Source of the DNA: Paramoeba atlantica
Taxonomy: Eukaryota; Discosea
Assembly: GCA_977017575.1 (NCBI GenBank)
Contig: CDRNVI010000009.1
Span: 682,001-746,000, forward strand
Direction: 5' to 3'
Length of the DNA: 64,000 bases
A program made the position numbers and the translations under genes. Below the pieces are notes generated by a model, which worked only from the letters and a program-made list of their open reading frames with translations, was not told the origin of the DNA and searched no databases. This document shows positions 60,478-64,000 of this stretch, piece after piece (the stretch's first letter is position 1; each line of letters opens with the position of its first letter).

Positions 60478-61150
60478 CCCCCTCTTTTTTTGGTACAACG
60501 AGGCTTAGGGGGGTTGCTGCACAACTTTTTCGTTCAAAATTTTGAGATCCGCACGTTCCCGCTGTTTTTAGACCTCTTCACAGATAACAAATTAAAACTC
60601 ATTTTTTTAATGAAGTTTTTGCATAGTCTTGCCAACATTACCTGAAAAATCTCATGTTCCTCGACCAGGGGGGGAGAAGGGGGTCAACATGAAAATGGTG
60701 TCACAGATCTTCGCTAGGGGAACGCGATCTCTCGATTGCAACAAAAATGATCATAAACAGATAACAAACATTCAATTTGTCACGTGGTGGAATATTTGTC
60801 TTTGATTGGTTCTTTCTTGAAACAGTGATAAATCAACTTTTTTAAGCTGTCCCCTTTACTTTTTGCTTGAAGGGGCCTAAGGGGGTTAGGATATCATTTT
60901 CTCGTTCAAAATTCTGAGATCTACACGTTCCCACCATTTTTAGATCATTTTAGAAACTGAAAAAAAAAATTGTTTTTAGGTTCTATTTTTTTGCATCGTC
61001 ATACCACACTAATTTAAGAAAACAAACACTCTGCGGACAGGGGGCACAAGTGGGTCAATATTAAAAATAGCGGCAAAGATCTTTGCTAGGAGAACGAGAT
61101 CTCTCGTTTGCAACAAAAATCAGCAAAAACGGACAGAAATAATTGATTTC
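60478..61150. repeat. degenerate tandem repeat of about 370 bases
   Basis: Unit 1 (about 60478-60770) and unit 2 (about 60850-61150) share the order: GGGGTT, TTCTCGTTCAAAATT-like, GAGATC..CACGTTCCC, a long A/T tract, GGGGTCAA, and GCTAGGGGAACGCGATCTCT-like. The last motif is also in the terminal repeats of the MITE at 3.9-4.7 kb. A shorter third remnant lies at about 61270-61340. Confidence 0.7.
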
Positions 61151-61557
61151 CTCATGGGAGGAGAATATTTAATTAGTTAAAGTGTGAGAAATTGGTCTCT
61201 TGAAAAACGTGAAGAAAGTGATAATCCATCTATGGGATGCACGCATTTGAGAGTTTTGGTTCCATGCTATAACGCGCAAAATCTTTGTGTTGGGAACAGC
61301 AAAATGCAACAAAAATGAACTCAAACGGACACTTGACTGAAAAGTTAGAGAGGGTGACTTTTCGCTGTGGGGGGGTTATTAATAATATTAATAATTTGAT
61401 TTTTTGAAATAATGATAATTATTATTACAAAAATTATTATTACAGCTATGTTTCGCACAACTCTATTCATCGCTTCATGAAAGCCATAAAATCGTAAAAA
61501 AAGACATTCACTCCACACTCCCACAACAAACCAACATATTTTTTCAACCTTCCCCCC

Positions 61558-63066
61558 ATGAAACTCTCCTCGTACACCCTCTACAGTCTCCTCGCCACCC
61601 TGGCCTACATCGTCCACACTGCCTACTCCACCCACCCCACCGCGGCCTACTTCCCCACCGCCCTCGCCCTCACCCGTTCGAAACCCTTTGCCGCGCTCAC
61701 CGCCAACAACGCCCTCCTCGCCGCCCTCTGGGGTTTCCTCCTCACCCGTCGCCTTCTGCTCGGAACCGTACGCGACCACGAGGGGGAGGGGGTCGCGGAC
61801 ACCGTCACCCTCCACGCCCTGCAATCCCTCTTCGCGCTGTCCTATTTCGATTTCCACCTTACCGCAGGTCTCGCCGCGGTGCTTCTCGGGACCGCATTCG
61901 CGAAAGCGCTCCATTTGCTCGCGCACGCCCGGGGCGACACGATTGAGTCCAGTGCGGAGACCAACCCGCGGGAGGTGTTGCGGCTATCCCTGTGTTTGAG
62001 TTTTCTTCTCCATGCCGCGGTGCGGATGTTGCTGTACGCCACGGAGGTGATTCGAAACGAGGGGTGCTGTGTGTGGGTGGTGATAGCCCTGGATTGGGCC
62101 CTGATGTTGGTGGCCGCGACCGGGATCTCATTAAGGCTGATGTTGCACATCGCGGATCGAAGATTTCACCGTTCAAGTATTGCCGCGAAGTATTATCTTA
62201 CGTTAGGGTGTACCTTAGTGGCGTGTGTGCTGGAGCTTGTGTTTTTTGCGGTGCTGTTCCAGCATGTTGGGGTTCCGGTGCATTTACTGCGGGAGCTTTA
62301 TCTAACGATTCGTGGCCTGATGCAGACCCTGCGACGGGTGTTGGTGTATCGCACGCATTGTAGGGTTGTGCGGGAGTGTGAGGTTCCGCAGGAGGATGAG
62401 ATTGCAAAGGATCCGAGTTGTGTGATATGTATGGAGGAGATGACCGGGGGAGGGGTATCTGGGAGCTGTACCACACGAAAGCTTCCGTGTGGTCATGTGC
62501 TACACACGGAGTGCTTGTACCGTTTCGTCGAGAAAGATCAGAATTGTCCAATATGTAGGCGTGACTTTGTGAGTGTGGCGTTAGAAAAGATGAGACGCAA
62601 GAAACGGCCAGTCGTCCGCATACGGAGGGACTGGACGCAGCAAGTGTCGGAAAGTCAGCAAAGTCAGGTGCCGAAAAAAATGGACGCACAGCAGTCTTAC
62701 GCATCGAATGTTGAGGATATGGAAGCAGCGTATCAGGAATATTTAGCGAGAATGAACAACAGAACAGGTACCTCGCTGACAGAAACGGAACCTGTAAAGG
62801 ACTCCGCTTTGCACGATGTGCCGAATCATTTTTCACTTTCTGCTACAGAAAGAGAGGCTATTCTACGAAATATTGAGACCTCGGTAGATCATGATAGTAT
62901 TCTTATTAAGAAGAGTAATCCTGAAGAATCGTTATCAATGATACTGCCCCGGAACGAAGCCACGGCTGCCGCATACAGGATATTTTACTCTGATCTTAGC
63001 GGGGCGTTTGGAAAATTAGAAGCCTCACTCCGAACTAGTCGATCAGATGACAGAACTTCCAGTTAG
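61558..63066 (+). CDS. HRD1: HRD1-like ER membrane RING E3 ubiquitin ligase
   Basis: A 502-residue protein with about six membrane segments in the first 260 residues and a RING-H2 finger (about residues 288-335: CVICMEEM, KLPCGHVLHTECLYRF, CPICRRDF). The membrane part fits HRD1/SYVN1: TLYSLLATLAYIVHTAY at the start, FAKALHLLAHARGD in the place of the LKCFHWLAEDR segment, and RELYLTIRGLMQTLRRVLVYR before the RING. HRD1 ubiquitinates misfolded ER proteins during ERAD. The C-terminal tail is long and polar. The 5' end is C-rich, switching to G-rich, and begins directly after a pyrimidine tract. Unlinked partners (SEL1/HRD3) are not in this window. Confidence 0.87.
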   Translation: MKLSSYTLYSLLATLAYIVHTAYSTHPTAAYFPTALALTRSKPFAALTANNALLAALWGFLLTRRLLLGTVRDHEGEGVADTVTLHALQSLFALSYFDFHLTAGLAAVLLGTAFAKALHLLAHARGDTIESSAETNPREVLRLSLCLSFLLHAAVRMLLYATEVIRNEGCCVWVVIALDWALMLVAATGISLRLMLHIADRRFHRSSIAAKYYLTLGCTLVACVLELVFFAVLFQHVGVPVHLLRELYLTIRGLMQTLRRVLVYRTHCRVVRECEVPQEDEIAKDPSCVICMEEMTGGGVSGSCTTRKLPCGHVLHTECLYRFVEKDQNCPICRRDFVSVALEKMRRKKRPVVRIRRDWTQQVSESQQSQVPKKMDAQQSYASNVEDMEAAYQEYLARMNNRTGTSLTETEPVKDSALHDVPNHFSLSATEREAILRNIETSVDHDSILIKKSNPEESLSMILPRNEATAAAYRIFYSDLSGAFGKLEASLRTSRSDDRTSS

Positions 63067-63232
63067 GACGTCGAGTAATCATGCACGTTTTTCGTGCTGA
63101 GCTTGCCGAATAAATAATTTTATCGCTTCTTTAATGTATTGAGTACGTTACATTAGTACAACTCCGTATGTACGATTGTATGATGAGGGGTTCCACAATA
63201 TAAATTTCTTTCCCGATGTGGATTTCAAATAC

Positions 63233-64000
63233 ATGTGTCGTAGACGGTTGCCTTTTGTTTATTTTGCTTGTCGGCTACGTTTTTTCCAATTCTATATATT
63301 GTGTATATATTGCATGAGTTCGGTTCGCCTTGCTAAAGGTGCTCACGGGAGCGAATTGCCTGCCGAATACGAACTAATACGATTACTGAGCGATGTGTCG
63401 AACCCACTGCCCTCATGGAACGAGAAATGGTCGGTGCGAGAGTGGCATGGAGTCACTTGCGACAAAGAACATCGTGTGATCTCTATCTTTTGGCACGAAC
63501 TGTCTCTGAAGGGTTCAGTTTTGTGGCAACACTTGCCCTGGTCCCTGTCTACATTGACGATACGCGGAAACCGATTAGAGGGCAGGGTACCTACGGACCT
63601 ACTACCGAGAGGCCTTCGTAGTTTTGATATTCAAGACAACCTGTTCTATGGTGAGTTCTTCACTGAGACGCTTCCCAATAAACTCCAACACCTTCACATT
63701 GAACGCAACAGATTTTGCGGTAATATAAATCTTCGTGAGTTGCCTAGAAGTCTGCTGCAATGTCGGTTAGGGAAAAATTTATTCAATGGTACAATAGATT
63801 TAAGTCGCCTGCCTCCAAACCTGGAAGAGCTGACAGCAGAGGACAATTTACTGGACGGAACTCTATCATTAAAGCTTATTCCAGAATCTTTGATTGTTCT
63901 AAGCCTGGCACATAACCGACTGAGCGGAGAAATCAATCTTACAGAAGTAAACCAAAAAACATTAATGAGTTTGGGAGGAAATGTCCAACTGAAATTCATA
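63233..64000 (+). CDS. leucine-rich-repeat protein, cut by the window edge
   Basis: An open frame runs from the ATG at 63233 (or 63314) to the edge, at least 256 codons. The first 27 residues are hydrophobic and basic (FVYFACRLRFFQFYILCIYC) and may be a signal sequence. The cap is complete: LPAEYELIRLL, PSWNEKW, WHGVTCDKEH. At least six repeats follow, such as LPNKLQHLHIERNRFCG and LPPNLEELTAEDNLLDG. Its cap is the best-preserved example in the window. The stop codon lies beyond the right end. Confidence 0.87.
   Translation, partial: MCRRRLPFVYFACRLRFFQFYILCIYCMSSVRLAKGAHGSELPAEYELIRLLSDVSNPLPSWNEKWSVREWHGVTCDKEHRVISIFWHELSLKGSVLWQHLPWSLSTLTIRGNRLEGRVPTDLLPRGLRSFDIQDNLFYGEFFTETLPNKLQHLHIERNRFCGNINLRELPRSLLQCRLGKNLFNGTIDLSRLPPNLEELTAEDNLLDGTLSLKLIPESLIVLSLAHNRLSGEINLTEVNQKTLMSLGGNVQLKFI

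Overview
The window is eukaryotic nuclear DNA from a compact protist genome. It encodes NOT1, an F-box/JmjC protein, a syntaxin-16-type SNARE, RRP1, a patatin-like lipase, X-Pro aminopeptidase P, a DUS2-type tRNA dihydrouridine synthase, SmF, NOP10, eS30, a SAMHD1-type HD hydrolase, ALG7/DPAGT1 and HRD1. Almost all are single open frames with short spacers. Every host-type gene lies on the + strand; the minus strand carries only transposon ORFs and one doubtful small ORF. This one-way layout, with pyrimidine tract plus AG ahead of several start codons, recalls polycistronic, trans-spliced euglenozoan (kinetoplastid-like) chromosomes. A prokinetoplastid such as Perkinsela is a candidate, but that assignment is inference. 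No rRNA, tRNA, CRISPR array or bacterial operon signal was seen.

Layout: 0-3.6 kb NOT1 end and F-box/JmjC; 3.6-6.2 kb Tc1/mariner-type debris; 6.2-8.0 kb a small unknown gene and an intact Merlin DNA transposon; 8.1-21.3 kb housekeeping genes mixed with leucine-rich-repeat (LRR) genes; 21.3-24.3 kb gene-poor with a decayed Merlin copy; 24.3-34.0 kb an unknown gene followed by three tandem paralogues with signal peptides and a degenerate PI4K-gamma-like kinase domain; 34.4-47.2 kb housekeeping and unknown genes; 47.2-51.4 kb MITE, defective Tc1/mariner element and an LRR pseudogene; 51.7 kb ALG7; 53.1-61.4 kb a repeat island with a Merlin-type element encoding a SWIM zinc finger, MITEs, fold-back repeats and a large inverted satellite; 61.6-63.1 kb HRD1; a last LRR gene runs off the right edge.

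The most interesting system is the trio at 25.3-34.0 kb: probably secreted or lumenal proteins with long low-complexity N-terminal regions and a PI3/4K-fold domain whose catalytic residues have decayed differently in each copy. A scattered family of LRR proteins, several with hydrophobic N-termini, may form a second surface or secreted set. Six genes also show a strong switch from C-rich to G-rich coding strand within the gene. All functional statements come from reading motifs by eye; no database search was run.
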